Assembly (NCBI RefSeq): GCF_905147365.1
Contig: NC_056425.1
Coordinates: 10,113,501-10,177,500, forward strand
DNA from: Aricia agestis
Lineage: Eukaryota; Arthropoda; Insecta; Lepidoptera; Lycaenidae
Direction of reading: 5' to 3'
Length of the DNA: 64,000 bases
The notes below the pieces were generated by a model. The model was not told where the DNA came from and did not search any database. It was given only the letters and a program-made list of their open reading frames with translations. This document shows positions 21,434 to 33,109 of the stretch, in pieces; position 1 is the first letter of the stretch, and each line of letters begins with the position of its first letter. A program made the position numbers and the translations under genes.

Positions 21434-21726
21434 CGTGGTAAAACCATGCTTCGGCACAAATGGACCGGCTCGACCGGAGAAATACCACGGGCTCACATAA
21501 AACCGGCGTGAAACACAAAAAAAGAGTTTACCGGAGGCCCAATTTCCTACCCTTCCCTTCCCTATTCCCTTCCTTACCTCCCCTACCCTGTAATCCTATA
21601 CCCTCTTAAAAAGCCGGCAACGTACCTGCAGCTCTTCTGATGTTGCGTGTGTCCATGGGCGGCGAAAGTTGCTTTCCATCAGGTGACCCGTTTGCTCGTT
21701 TGCCCCTTTATTTTATAAAAAAAAAA
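21434..21726 (+). mobile_element. SINE-like family S1, copy 3
   Basis: Head CATGCTTCGGCACAAATGG, shortened middle, CT-rich tract, tail with CATCAGGTGACCCGTTTGC and poly(A). The 3' flank ATGCTTTGCCCGAAACATAAA is duplicated after the next partial copy. Confidence 0.8.
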
Positions 21727-21908
21727 TGCTTTGCCCGAAACATAAATAATTCCTAGCTAGATCGATTTATCGCCCCTGAAGCCAGGGGCCATTCCGCTAC
21801 AGACGGCCCTCAACGAGAATTTTTAAAATGAGCATTAGTTACATTTTTTAATTGGAATATACGTAACAAGATGTGTATTTACTAAAAAAACAAATTTTAT
21901 CGGTTAAA

Positions 21909-22015
21909 AAACGTACCTGCAGCTCTTCTGATGTTGCGTGTGTCCATGGGCGACGGAAGTTGCTTTCCATCAGGTGACCCGTTTGCTCGTTTGCCCCTTT
22001 ATTTTATAAAAAAAA
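21909..22015 (+). mobile_element. SINE-like family S1, tail only (duplicated with flank)
   Basis: Starts abruptly at ACGTACCTGCAGCTCTTCTG and is almost identical to the tail of the 21434 copy. It is followed by the same flank ATGCTTCGCCCGAAACATAAA. This points to a local tandem duplication of about 290-bp period. Confidence 0.8.
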
Positions 22016-22744
22016 TGCTTCGCCCGAAACATAAATAGAAAAAAATTTACCTTTACACTTTATCAAAAGTAGACCTTCAGAACTAGATACCTCCTAAAGT
22101 AACCGCCATCGAAACTCCATAGTTGCTGGTCGTTCTTACCTCGGGACATAATATTATGTAACAGTAAAACTTTCAGCTTTTTAAAACGACGAAAAATTAA
22201 AATATCGCTGGCTCTTAGGCCAATATTATAGTATTTTATTTCGATTTACAAGTAATAATGGATTCCTTTCTAGGTCAGATGCAATAATTCCCCTAACACA
22301 ATACGTTTCTATCAGAATTACAGTAATCCCAGCAAATGTAAAAAGTTATAGCGTACGTGTTACTCGTAAACATATTTTATAGAAAATCCATGTCACAGAA
22401 TTGCGTCTGGATTTACATTTTCGACCTTATGACTACGATGTTAAGGTTCAAAAGTAATATCTTGTCGGTGGCCATATATTTCTGATGAACAAAGAGTCCC
22501 CAGTCGATATGAGTCAACAAATTACCTTTAATTTAAAAAAAAAACTACCAGCGAGCTAACAAAACGTTTTGCAAACAAAGTTGTCGATCATTGAGCATTG
22601 CAGTCATTATAAAAACTTACGTGAATACTGTACAGCTAGATGTTTATTTTAATAAAACGACAATAATCTAAAAAAAAAATCACAATCAAGACGGGAAATT
22701 TCTAAATAACGGGGTAAAAGTAAAAACAAATCACAAAAAAGCAT

Positions 22745-22785
22745 TAGCTCTTTCAGCGCTGCTACTTTTACAGAGAACTCTATAA
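22745..22785. mobile_element. Fragment of mariner-like MITE family M
   Basis: TTTCAGCGCTGCTACTTTTACAGAGAACTCTAT matches the interior of family M; it ends where the 22786 element begins. Confidence 0.55.
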
Positions 22786-23404
22786 TAATATATATGTCGC
22801 AGTCGACTGGTTAAAAACGCCATTCAATCACACGGCTATTATACGTCGCTTAACCGACTTATTGACTGCAACGTTCAACACTACAGCTAGACGACGCTTG
22901 GCTAACTGGTTAAATGGCAAATTAACTAAGGTGACCATTAGTTTAGTGCTATTATTACACAAGCCTTTAATGATAATAAGCAGATTAATTGTATTCTAAC
23001 TCATTTTCAACACCATTGCACCTTGGTGATGCATTTCATTATCCCGTAATTTTTCCTCGAATATTAGTTTAAATTTTGATTCACTCGTATATTATGTGCC
23101 CCCATAAGTTCTGTCTCTTTAATAATACTTGCAACGTATATTTACGAAAAATATCTTAAAATACAACCACAAATCACCGGTCACTTGACGGCATATTGTA
23201 AACAAAACGCACCTAGCGCCGCGGTGGTGAGCGCTGAACTAATTCAATCAAACGGCGGCTTTTGAATCAGCTGTAGTGTTGAACGTTTTGAACGACTTAA
23301 ATATTCAATTAAAAAGCTAGATGTGTCATTGAATGGCGTTGTTCAGTCAACGGACTAGCTGTTTGATTGAACGGCTATTTAAACCAGTTGGCTGCAACAT
23401 ATAT
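22786..23404. mobile_element. Non-autonomous DNA element with long inverted termini
   Basis: About 620 bp. Left terminus TATATATGTCGCAGTCGACTGG, right terminus CCAGTTGGCTGCAACATATATA, with further inverted similarity inward (CGTTCAACACTACAGCT repeated inverted at about 22880 and 23270). No ORF. To its left, 22745-22785 is a family M fragment. Confidence 0.65.
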
Positions 23405-23719
23405 AAGGGACAGCTTGTATAGAGTATACATTGCTAATTTCGATAATATATTTAGTGTGGAGGTGTGTCAATATTTTTGTTAGTAACGGAAAACTTACCA
23501 CTCGCGTAGGCTAATTATGTTTAAAAATTACTCAAAACTTAAACCCGCCTTAATTTAATTAAAGCACTCGGCTGTACGCTCAATTTACGGTAATTTTATT
23601 TAAAAAGTTTAAAAAACAACCGGTTCGAGTCGGGAGAGCTTTCGACCTAGTTTATAAAAAATGTTACAGCAGACCTAGACTACCTGTACCTGGATTCTGT
23701 CATTTCAATCTAACATTAA

Positions 23720-24161
23720 GGCCCTGTATTCCCAGAAACGGACGATTTTCAAGATTTAAAAGTAACAGGAGACAAAAAAATATAGTAATTTAAATTCTGA
23801 AAAAAATATATGTGTTAGTTAAGGATCTAATACAGTGGAATTTATATTCCATTACACAATATCATGAACTTCACTCGATAGAAAAAAATCGCATAATTAC
23901 CTCTTCTTTTAACGAAATTGCCTTACTATGTCCAAATTATTTGGAATTTTCAGATAATTTTTGTACTGAATTAAAGACAAAGAATGTATCTAGGGCGTTT
24001 CGTTTTTTTGACTCGATTTAATTGATGTATAAAATAACGGTGATCAAAAAACTATAAAATTGCAGGCGCAAAGTGTGTGACTGAAAGCGTACCAGCCGAG
24101 CCTTTGCGCTGCCTGTCACTTTTAAATCTTGAAAATCGTCCATTTCTGGGAATACAGGGCC
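23720..24161. mobile_element. MITE family F, with inserted centre
   Basis: Termini GGCCCTGTATTCCCAGAAACGG and its complement, with arms extending through GATTTTCAAGATTTAAAAGT (about 45 bp). About 290 bp of AT-rich sequence between the arms may be a second insertion. Confidence 0.75.
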
Positions 24162-24628
24162 AGGAATAAATTTAATATTGTACAGGTTGGACTTCGATGC
24201 AGTCTCAGTTAAATAAAGTTATTAAATGATTATCTCATGAAATGCAATTTCAACAATTCGTCCCTTTTCGACTTAGAAGTTAGAACTTTAAACTAGATAC
24301 AAAATTTTCACGTAATGTCAATTTTGTTAGTTTGTTATTTGACTAGTTGTATTGTAGTTGTTTCTAGTTTTTTAGTTTAATGGACTGGATAAAATAAGGA
24401 TTGAAACAGAATAATGATTGCATTAAAATAGTTAAAAATCAAAATATTATTAAGGTCGATTCACGTTTGCTGTTTGGATTCAAACTCGATGGAAGCTGTA
24501 TTGTTGATTAGCCAAATAGCAGAATTGGGCCACAGACCTGCACCTGTAGGTAAGCTTTTAACATGGTCACCATAGAAGCGGTTTGTTTCTTCGCAAGAAT
24601 AGACATTTAGTACTTGTACTATTATCTA

Positions 24629-24990
24629 TTCAACGCCTCCGTGGTCTAGTGGTATAGAGCGCGGCTCTTGACTCGGAGGTTGTGGGTTCGATTCCCGCGT
24701 TGGGAACATGCTATTTCCAAGTTTGGTTAGGACAATGGAGGCTGATCACCTGATTGTCTGACAAGTAAGATGATCCATGCGTCGGATGGGCATGTAAAAA
24801 GTCGGTCCTGCGCCTGATCTCTCGCCGATCGTGTCGGTCTTCCGTCCCACTGGGTTATGAGAGAAAAGGAATAGAAAGTGCTCTTGTGTACTGCGCACAC
24901 ACTTGGGCACTATAAATTTACTCCTGCGTAGCTGGCCTGGTTTCAATGAAACCGGCCACTGTCACCGAAACCGGCGTGGGAGCTATTATT
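24629..24990 (+). mobile_element. tRNA-derived SINE family T1, full-length copy
   Basis: The head carries A-box-like GTGGTCTAGTGGTATAGAGC and B-box GGGTTCGATTCCC. The body has GGCTGATCACCTGATTG, GATCCATGCGTCGGATGG, CTTCCGTCCCACTGGGTTAT and CACACTTGGGCACTATAA, and ends with paired CCGGCCACTGTCACCGAAACC. No clear tail or target duplication. Confidence 0.85.
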
Positions 24991-25829
24991 ATTCATGTCT
25001 ATTCTGTGCATTGAGTGACAGATTGACAAAGGTAATCCGCCATTCATTTTACACTAAGATTTGTCAGTAGGTATGTCAGTCAATTTTTTCCCGTTTCTAA
25101 TGTTGTTATGCTAGCCTGCTGGACTAACAAGGCAAAACGTGTGAGAGAATATTGTCAATTGCCATACAAAATAGGCAACATAATATTACTTATTAATATT
25201 ACTTACAGAATTTTTAATTCTAAAAAATATTTTAAATCACGAAGGTAGGTTTTTAATTAAGAAGAACGTAGAAACTTTGTCTAGGATTTTCTAGAAAAAC
25301 ATATAAATATGTACCTACACAATGGAATCTAATAACTCTTGGGAACTGTATATTTAATGAGGATCTTTAACAATCTGCATCCGAATTAAACTTGATCCAT
25401 TAAAATGTGCATTCTGCGAAACATAATAATTCGGAACTCCATTTCTCAGAATTTCACAGAGACTGACCTAACAGGATTTCTGAACGTCCCACTTCTGAAA
25501 ATAATTAAATAATTCAATGTTCTTTGCCGTTTTGGCTATTTTAAACTAGTCCACTTTATTTATTATACTTAATATGAAGTGCATTTTATTAAAATAGAGT
25601 AAGAAAAATATGCATAGCTGAACAAAGAACCATCTCCTTTTTTAAAGTCGGTTAAAAAGTTATATAGAATGAATAATAATTTCATCTAAACACTAAACCT
25701 TGCCCACAACTTTTTTGCGCCAAAATTCGTTCCACAGGATAAAAATTTAATAAACGTATTAATATATCCTGTCCAAGAACTCAAAATATCTATGACTGTA
25801 TACCAATTTACTTAATCAAAATCAGATTA

Positions 25830-27100
25830 TCTTATATATATAAAATTCTCGTGTCACAATGTTAGGCCGCGTACTCCGAAACGGCTTTACTGATTTTAAC
25901 CAAATTTTATATGCATACTAGATGTCCCACGCGGCTTCGCCCGCGTAAATTAGGAATTTTACGGAAACCGTACAAAAAATAGCTTATGTCCCTACTCTCT
26001 TCACGTGGTCTACTATATATTATCTGTGACAAATATTGCCATAAAAATTGCAGTAGTTCGTGAGATAAACCCTTTCTAATATTTCCCCCGTTTTCTCCAC
26101 ATTTTCCTGAGTTTCTTTGGTCGTATTATTTTTAGCGTGAATTATCACGCTGAGATCGAGATATTATAGCCTATAGCCTTACTCGATAAATAAGCTATCT
26201 AACACTGAAATAAGTTTTTAAATCGGACCTGTAGTTCCTGAGGTTAGCGCGTTCAAGCAATTAGCAAACATTCTCTTCAGGTTTATAATATTAAGTATAG
26301 ATTTTTTAAAATTATCGCTTGACAAACTCGAGTCTCGATCTAAAAGAATATGAAAAGTACCAATAACAGGGTCATAATAGGCTCATAATCGACGACGCAT
26401 AGTGTAATAATATGGTAGTGATGATGATGATGAATGTAATTTGCATAGTAGCATAATATGCTTTCCGTTCTTAAAACAACTCCCAAACTTGTATCTATAA
26501 AGAATCAGGAGTTCTCTCAGCACCTTCCGAACCATGGTATACCAGGTATATCTCGGTGCAAAATCTTACTTGTTGGTAGCATATGCTTAGAATACTTCTC
26601 ACGAAACCAAAGTCACCAGTCACCACACGTTTCCCTATAAATTATGAGGAGTTCCTTCGATTACTTATGGATCCTTCATCAGATCACCACTTTTGTGAAT
26701 ATAATACTAAATTGGCATGATACCCTATATACCAAAATAAAAAATTTGAAAATCGGTTAACAAACGGTGGAGTAATCGTTGAACATGAAAAAACGAACAT
26801 AACACCTCCCCCGTTTTGAAAGTCGGTTAAAATTGTAGCCTATGTGTTATTCTGATATATAAGCTATGATATTGTAAAGTTTCATTAAAATCCGTTCAGT
26901 GGTTTTTGCGTGAAAGAGTAACAAACATCCATACATCCACACATCCATACATCCAAACAAACTTTCGCCTTTATAATATTAGTAGGATTCAGTGGGTCCG
27001 AGAATCGGCTACTGGGTACTTATTATATTGATAAATGCATTTGTTGAATAAATAATAGTAAATTATTACAACTCGAGACTGACGGCGACCATTGTTTGCA
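25830..27100 (+). mobile_element. Helitron-like repeat (family E2) interrupted by a second Helitron
   Basis: Left part 25830-25917 (TCTTATATATATAAAATTCTCGTGTCACAATG) and right part from 26988 (TTCAGTGGGTCCGAGAATCGG) together match the uninterrupted copy at 54516-54782. The right part is lost after about 27100. Confidence 0.75.
25918..26987 (-). mobile_element. Helitron inserted precisely between A and T
   Basis: Minus strand: starts TCCTACTAATATTATAAAGG, ends with the stem ACGCGG-gcgaag-CCGCGT, then GGGACATCTAG. Removing 25918-26987 restores ATGCATA|TTCAG, which is exactly the sequence of the paralogous copy at 54588-54600. There is no target duplication. At 1,070 bp it is non-autonomous (no Rep/helicase ORF). 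26300-26830 within it carries other repeat sequence (GTTCCTTCGATTACTTATGG, CACCTCCCCCGTTTTGAAAG). Confidence 0.85.
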
Positions 27101-27390
27101 TGCTGGTGCTGCCTCTAGCGTCATAACTAATTATTACATTGCAGTAATATCGACACATAATTTTCAAATTTCGAACACAAAACAATATGGCGGACTTCGA
27201 TCCCATATCGACCGCGTTACATTGCATAATTCACGCTACATTAAGTAATCACAAACTCATAACGGAGATCATCTGATGTAACCAGCTTCCGCCAGATTGG
27301 CTATCGAATAGTTAATACTGATCAAATAATAAATATATGCTTACTTAATTAGTTTTTCCTAGTTATGTTATGCGTAGGTTTTTCCATACT

Positions 27391-27671
27391 TCCATACTAA
27401 TATTACTTATAAAAGTCTCTCAGCCTATGTCTTTTACCTCTTCAGAAACAAACCGCTGAACCGATTTTGCTGGGAATACTTTGAGACTCGGGAAAGAACA
27501 TAGGATCGTTCATTATTCCGGAATAAAAGTATCATATATGACCTTTTACAGGACTCAAAGTATCTTCTTACCAAATTTTAGCACAATCGTTGTAGCGGTT
27601 TGGGTGTGAAGAGGTAAAAGACAGATAGACAGACAGACAAACTTTCGCATATTTTAAAGTATTAGTATGGA
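27391..27671. mobile_element. Head-to-head Helitron-like inverted dimer
   Basis: Both ends carry the Helitron 5' terminus: TCCATACTAATATTACTTATA at the left, and AAAGTATTAGTATGGA inverted at the right. Both arms also carry TTTACCTCTTCA and the AACCGATTTTGCTG block. No CTAG terminus is present. Confidence 0.6.
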
Positions 27672-28245
27672 TATTAAGTATGTTGTCTAAATGTACTTAC
27701 CTGTCTGTTTGTATTCCGTGTCCGACAATAGCTTATACAGTATGTAGAATGTCATATTCTTAGTGAACAAAGTCACTTTACCTAAAGATAAAGCTTTGCA
27801 CTGAAAGTTTTTAAGCCAAAACTGAAAAGCAATAAGCAAAATTCATGATATAGTATTAAAGAAGCTGTTTATGTATTATTTTTACGACTGTGAGTCATAA
27901 TTCATTTTTGTGGGTCGTAATAAGCGTGACTAACGTTAAAAAGTCTTCATTAATCCAAATCAAATAAATCTTAGCTTTATTGCTTATGAATTATACAAAA
28001 ATGAAATTGATTAAACAACAAATTTACGCAGGAAATCTACTTAAATGGTGGCGCAACGTATAATTATGTCGCAGTGAGCAGTCATCTTGCGATTCGATTG
28101 AATGACTAAAGGACAACTCGTCAAGACTTGACAATGACGTTTAACGTCTTGACTAAAAGTCATAATACTGAATAAAAAAAAAATACGACCTCACTATTTA
28201 GTTTGTTAATACATATTTGCATGGGCGTACCCAGGTTCTGGGCCA

Positions 28246-28260
28246 GGGGGGGGGGGGGGG
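28246..28260. repeat. G15 homopolymer
   Basis: Fifteen consecutive G, inside a short duplication of TTCTGGGCCAGG (28236 and 28272). Confidence 0.9.
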
Positions 28261-28874
28261 AAATTACGCAGATTCTGGGCCAGGGCGGGGCAAATCAGAT
28301 TTTTTATAAGCTAGGTGTTTATAAAGAATAAAAAATTTATAATTTTTAGTTGTATTGCAAACAAATGGCAAAAATTCGTTATTTTATTGATGAAAGGACT
28401 AGATAATATACTTAGTAGGGACGTCAACAAAATTACTGCAAACAACATCATATTATATTATGTTAGAGTATTATATTATCCAGGTACTGCAATAGCATAA
28501 AGATTTGTGGTGTTGTCGTGTGTCGTGGCTACGATTTACCTATAGTGATTATAATTTGTAATTATGTTGCAACTTAGCAAATTATGTCGTTTATTTACAA
28601 GTTAAATATCCAACTTGTTATAGAATGAATAAATAAACATGGTGTGTTGTAACATGCGCTTAAATAAATCAGCATTTCCGTATTTTATAATGATGTCTAC
28701 ATTTCCCTTAATCAATATATTTTAGTTAGTTAAGCGCCAACTTATGAAAGTTAAATCTCCACTCTACAATTATTAATCAAAGTATCATTTTCATTAACGT
28801 TCAAGTTCAACCCTTCTAAAATCTGTGGTTCAACCCCATAAGCTATTTATTGAGTCTTTTCTCACATTCTTTTT

Positions 28875-28914
28875 TTAACCCCCGACAAAAAAGAGGGGTG
28901 TTATAAGTTTGACG

Positions 28915-28961
<47 letters not shown>

Positions 28962-29240
28962 GTGTGTATCTGTCCGTGGCATCGTAGCGTCCAAACGGGT
29001 GGACCGATTTTGATCTAGTTTTAGTAAAGTAATATTTTAGTCCATAATTGTTGTCAAGGTGTGTCGGGGGACCGCTAATGTAGATGTTTGATTTCACATA
29101 ACAAGTTTAAGGATCAATTCACAGCGAACTGAATCGGGATAATCAGCGACTTGGCGGTTGTAGGTTGTAGTTTACTTAGCGGTCCCCCGACACACCGTGA
29201 CAACAATAATTATGGACTAAAATATTACTTTACACAAGTT
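28875..29240 (+). mobile_element. Repeat with (TGTC)n and an internal fold-back
   Basis: Begins ACCCCCGACAAAAAAGAGGGG, a widespread lepidopteran repeat start (from memory), then a TGTC tract at 28917-28960 and CCAAACGGGTGGACCGATTTTGAT. A fold-back with about 50-bp arms (29026-29080 and 29178-29232; GTGTGTCGGGGGACCGCT and its complement) ends it. Confidence 0.65.
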
Positions 29241-29327
29241 AGGAATTATTTGAACTTGAAGGCAATAAATATTATTTCATTACTTTTTAAAGTTGTTTAG
29301 CGGGGGTTTTTCAAATTTCTTAATCAC

Positions 29328-29399
29328 ATCCTTTGTTTTCATCACAAGATGAAAACAAAGGATTAATGGGTTATCATCCTTTGTTTTCATCTTGTGATG
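29328..29399. repeat. Three-arm hairpin
   Basis: 29340-29363 and 29376-29399 are exact 24-bp inverted arms. 29328-29343 is a further 16-bp copy complementary to the middle segment. Confidence 0.85.
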
Positions 29400-29921
29400 T
29401 CAGTTTTAAAAACAGGAACTTTCCAGAATTTTATCCGGCAACTTTGTCACTTTGCTCGCAACATAGCCACACGTAGCCCGTAGAGCCACGTGATTTCTTA
29501 ATGGAAACGGATTATAATTATCATGACGCAATATCCACTGCACATTATGTATCTAGTTGGTTACTGTTTAGAAATATGTTGAATACCACCACCAGTTAAA
29601 ACAGCAGGCCTATTTTAGTCAATCTCCAAGCGTATGGCCAGCAAAGAAAGGGGTTCTATGTAGAACAAACAAAATGACATTTACTCAAATCATTCAAATT
29701 ATTGTTTCGAGTCAAGATAAATCAAGCTATAACTTTTTCATATTTCAATGCCTAAGCTGCTTGTAAAGCATTTTTTCCTTAATAAAGCTGTATGAGAAAA
29801 CTTAAAATAACCGTTAAGATAAGTACGTCTTATAATTAAGAATTGACACTGACATGATAATACTTTACCAGTAGATATTATTATCTATACTAGTAAAGTT
29901 TTAGTGATTATTCAATACAGC

Positions 29922-30068
29922 TCGACAAGGGTTTAAATGAACGTGGGTGACATTGACGGGAGCGCTGCTGGTAAAGGAGAACTGTCAAACATATGTCACA
30001 AATGACGTTTTTGTATGATAGAAGCGTTTAGTTCCTTTTCTCGCCACGTTCATATAAAGCCTTGTCGA
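29922..30068. mobile_element. MITE family P (copy 1)
   Basis: 147 bp with inverted termini TCGACAAGGGTTTAAATGAACG and CGTTCATATAAAGCCTTGTCGA. An inverted shorter copy is at 32264. Confidence 0.75.
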
Positions 30069-30549
30069 ATTTATTTACTGTATACATGTAGTGTATTGAT
30101 AAATAAAGATAAGCACACCAGCTAGTGGTGGGGGTGATATTGGGAGATGATCTTGATCATACACCAGCCAGAGTGGTAGTGCTTAGTGATACAGTATTCT
30201 GTGTTTAATTTACTCGCCCTACAAGATTGCACAAATCAAGTACACTGTATTAGACGAATGTTAGAAATCAAATCCAAATAGTTTTCCACCGCGTAACTCG
30301 ATATATCCAAAGTTACAGGCCTTTTAGGACTTTCCCTGGAAATGGAATGCCGGCCATTCGCAATACAATCGCAACACACAGACCGACAAAGCAACGGATT
30401 ATATAGAAGCTTAACGACACAGAAAACGAGCCGGCTGAATGAAATCTGAAAATCACAATCGAACGCTTTGTGTTCGATTATGCTTTTGTATTTTTTATTA
30501 ATCCAGGTGAATTATCAATTTATGTATCGATGAATTATTATGATACTAG

Positions 30550-31064
30550 TGGGCGTAACAATACTAAGCGATAATACATTAGAGTGTGTATGTGTTCCTT
30601 ATACAGGGTGTAACAAAAATAAGTGATAATACTTTAGGGTGTGTACGTGTTCCTTGTAGAGAGTTTACTGTGAAAGTGGCAGCGCTGAAAGACCAAAAAT
30701 TTTTTTCACTTTTCTATGGGGAAACTCGTGACGCTCGGGCCCTCGTCCATACAAAATTGAAAAAAAAAATTCGTCTTTCAGAGCTGCTACTTTCACAGTG
30801 AACTCTCTACAAGGAACACGTACACACCCTAAAGTATTATCACTTATTTTTCTTACACACTGTATAGAGCCTGTGAAAGTAGCAGTGCCGAAAATTTTTT
30901 TTGCGATTAATATGGGCAACCGCCCGAGCGTTATGAAATTTCCCATACAAAAGTAAAAGATAATAAATCTTTCAGCGCTGCTACTTTTACAGTGCACCTA
31001 TATAGAGGCCGAATACAGCTACGAAGAATAAAAATAGTATTACTTAGTTTTGTTAGACACTGTA
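30550..31064. mobile_element. Composite of two family M mariner-like MITEs, copy 1
   Basis: Outer element: GGGCGTAACAATACTAAGCG to GTGTTCCTT (30550-30600), resuming at 30863 (TAGAGCCTGTGAAAGTAGCA) and ending TTGTTAGACACTG. The inner complete element is 30604-30862 with TA on both sides. The same nesting at the same internal site occurs at 35968-36497. Confidence 0.8.
30604..30862. mobile_element. Mariner-like MITE family M, complete inner copy
   Basis: 259 bp, CAGGGTGTAACAAAAATAAG to TTACACACTG, TA duplications. The inner halves form a long palindrome centred on TATGGGGAAACTCGTGACG. Confidence 0.85.
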
Positions 31065-31180
31065 GATTACGCCCGCAAATCCGTTGCGCAGAATCCTCTC
31101 TTCCTGGAAACCAAATTTCATTCAAATCGGATTAACGGTTTAGGTATGAAGACGGTAACACTTGCGCATTTTTTTTTTTT
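31058..31180 (-). mobile_element. Helitron-like repeat, decayed
   Basis: GATTACGCCCGCAAATCCG then CAAATCGGATTAACGG and ACACTTGCGCA. It ends in a T15 run. Confidence 0.4.
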
Positions 31181-31326
31181 TTAAGTCAGGCATCTTGGCC
31201 CATATTATAAATGCCTTAAAGACTAACATACATACAATAGGGATGATGACAAGGTCAACGATTAGCGAATTTTGTTAATAAAATAAAGAAATCACGGTAA
31301 AAAATAAGTGTTCCCAAAATTTCAGC

Positions 31327-31362
31327 AAAAAATACGAATGCTATCGAGCATTCGTATTTTTT
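31327..31362. repeat. Perfect hairpin, 16-bp arms
   Basis: AAAAAATACGAATGCT, loop ATCG, exact complement. Confidence 0.85.
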
Positions 31363-32154
31363 TTGTTATGCGCCTTCAAAGTTGGATAATCAAGTCGATT
31401 TTTTTTCAATTATATTTCTTAATATTTGTATACAATTCGATAACTTATGCAATGAAAAGCAACTTTTGTTATGAAACCACTTTCATAAACGCAATATTTA
31501 ATATACCTGTCGAACAAAGTTGTCTCCCGATGCGTACAAACTACGAAAGAGTGACGTCAGTCTTTCGTAGCACTTGGTATGGAGCGTTTCGGGCAGGTCT
31601 ATTTTATGAGATGTTTGAATTGTCATATCTTGGTGAATTTTTAAGCTATTAGAGTCATTCTTTCGGCGATGTTTCTATTTTTCAAGGGTCGTTCAATTAC
31701 CAATAAGAAAAAAAAATAGTCATCAAGCCTATTATACTAAAACTAACACTAACACTAGAGACTCGTATTGTCTGCGACGTGGGGCGCGACGTGTTTGGAA
31801 GTCGTCCTCGGAACCTCCTATAGATGAATCCAATCGGCCAGAACTCCTCCTTCTCGAAGGTCGGTTATAAATTATAATATTATGTAGTACGGATAGGTGT
31901 AATAGAACACTTTAGTCCATAACAGCACGCATACCTATATACATATTACATAAACATAGAGGAAAATGTTTTACATCAACCTAACCCATTCTGCAACTTG
32001 GCTTTTATTACCCTTAGTCATGAAACTGCCATGATATAATAGTATTCCCACTATCTGAAAACTTCATACATGGCAATAGCTATGAGTTATGACTTATGAG
32101 ATGTGATGGTGGTCTCTAGTCTCTACATTGGCCTACTCACCTACTGGCCATATC

Positions 32155-32430
32155 CATACTTAATATTATAAATGCGAAAGTGTGTCTGCCCTGTCTGTCT
32201 GTCTTTTACCTCTTCACGCCAAAACCACTGTGCCGATTTTGCTGAAAGACATGAAGATTCATCTCGACAAGGCTTTAAATGAACGTGGCGAAAAAAGGAA
32301 CTAACGCTGTCATCACACAAAAACGTCATTTGACAGTTCTCCTTTACCAGCAGCGCTCCCGCCCATGTTCATTAAAAGCCTTGTCGAACTTTTACTTATT
32401 TAAGTCCCAGGAAAGGACGTAATTTAATAC
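32155..32430 (+). mobile_element. Helitron-like repeat interrupted by MITE P
   Basis: Starts TCCATACTTAATATTATAAATGCG with CTGT tracts and GCCGATTTTGCTGAAA. It is interrupted at 32264-32387 and resumes with AAGTCCCAGGAAAGGACGTA. Confidence 0.65.
32264..32387. mobile_element. MITE family P (copy 2)
   Basis: 124 bp, TCGACAAGGCTTTAAATGAACG to the inverted AAAAGCCTTGTCGA. It interrupts a Helitron-like repeat. Confidence 0.8.
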
Positions 32431-32913
32431 GTCATAATTAACAAGCGATTCGATCTAATCTTAGTGTTCGGAATGGCTTGTCCATATTGATCTATGATTG
32501 CCCATGATTCGTGGAACTCTTGCTAATCCATCATGGCCCATCTGCGTAGGCCTTGAGGGTCCCTAAATTACGAAAGAAGCTATTGTCAAATGTGTCGTTT
32601 CGTACACTTCTTTCGATCTTATTACAATAACGATAAGGTTGACAATTAGTTGACGTACCTACACGTCACATAGAACGTCAGTATTCTCACCTTGACCTGT
32701 AATTTCTCCCTTTACAACGTTTAGAGAGTCCTCAAAGAGGACAAAGGAACGAAAATAGCTTCAAGAAAAAACAACTGACAGAATAATCAATCTTTTTCGT
32801 AAGAAATCGAGTTTGAATTTAGAATATAAGTGCTCGTTATTGTTGTTCCAAATTTGAAATTGAATAAAATGGCTACCACTACATAAAGGATAACTTTATT
32901 TCTAACTAGACTA

Positions 32914-33109
32914 AATGACGCCCGCAACTCCGTTGCGCCAAATATTGTTTATCGTGTGGAAACCATACTTACATTTTTCAGGATAAAAATTATGCTATGT
33001 CCTTTCCCGGGACTTAAAGTACCTGCATAACAATTTCAGCAGGTTCAGCGCTTTAGGCGTGAAGAGGTAATAGACAGACAGACAGACACACTTTCGCTAA
33101 GTATGTATA
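32914..33109 (-). mobile_element. Helitron-like repeat
   Basis: Contains the near-terminal stem GCAAC-GGA-GTTGC on the minus strand followed by GGGCGTCAT, plus the CAGACAGACAGACAC tract. The 5' end is degenerate (TTCGCTAAGTATGTAT) and abuts the palindrome at 33110. Confidence 0.55.

Noticed and set aside
24629..24705. tRNA gene on the plus strand.
   Set aside because: The anticodon arm does not pair and the same unit with its body is found three times; it is a SINE head.
31308..31652. 114-codon plus-strand ORF.
   Set aside because: It begins across a perfect hairpin, has AT-driven composition and no recognisable domain.
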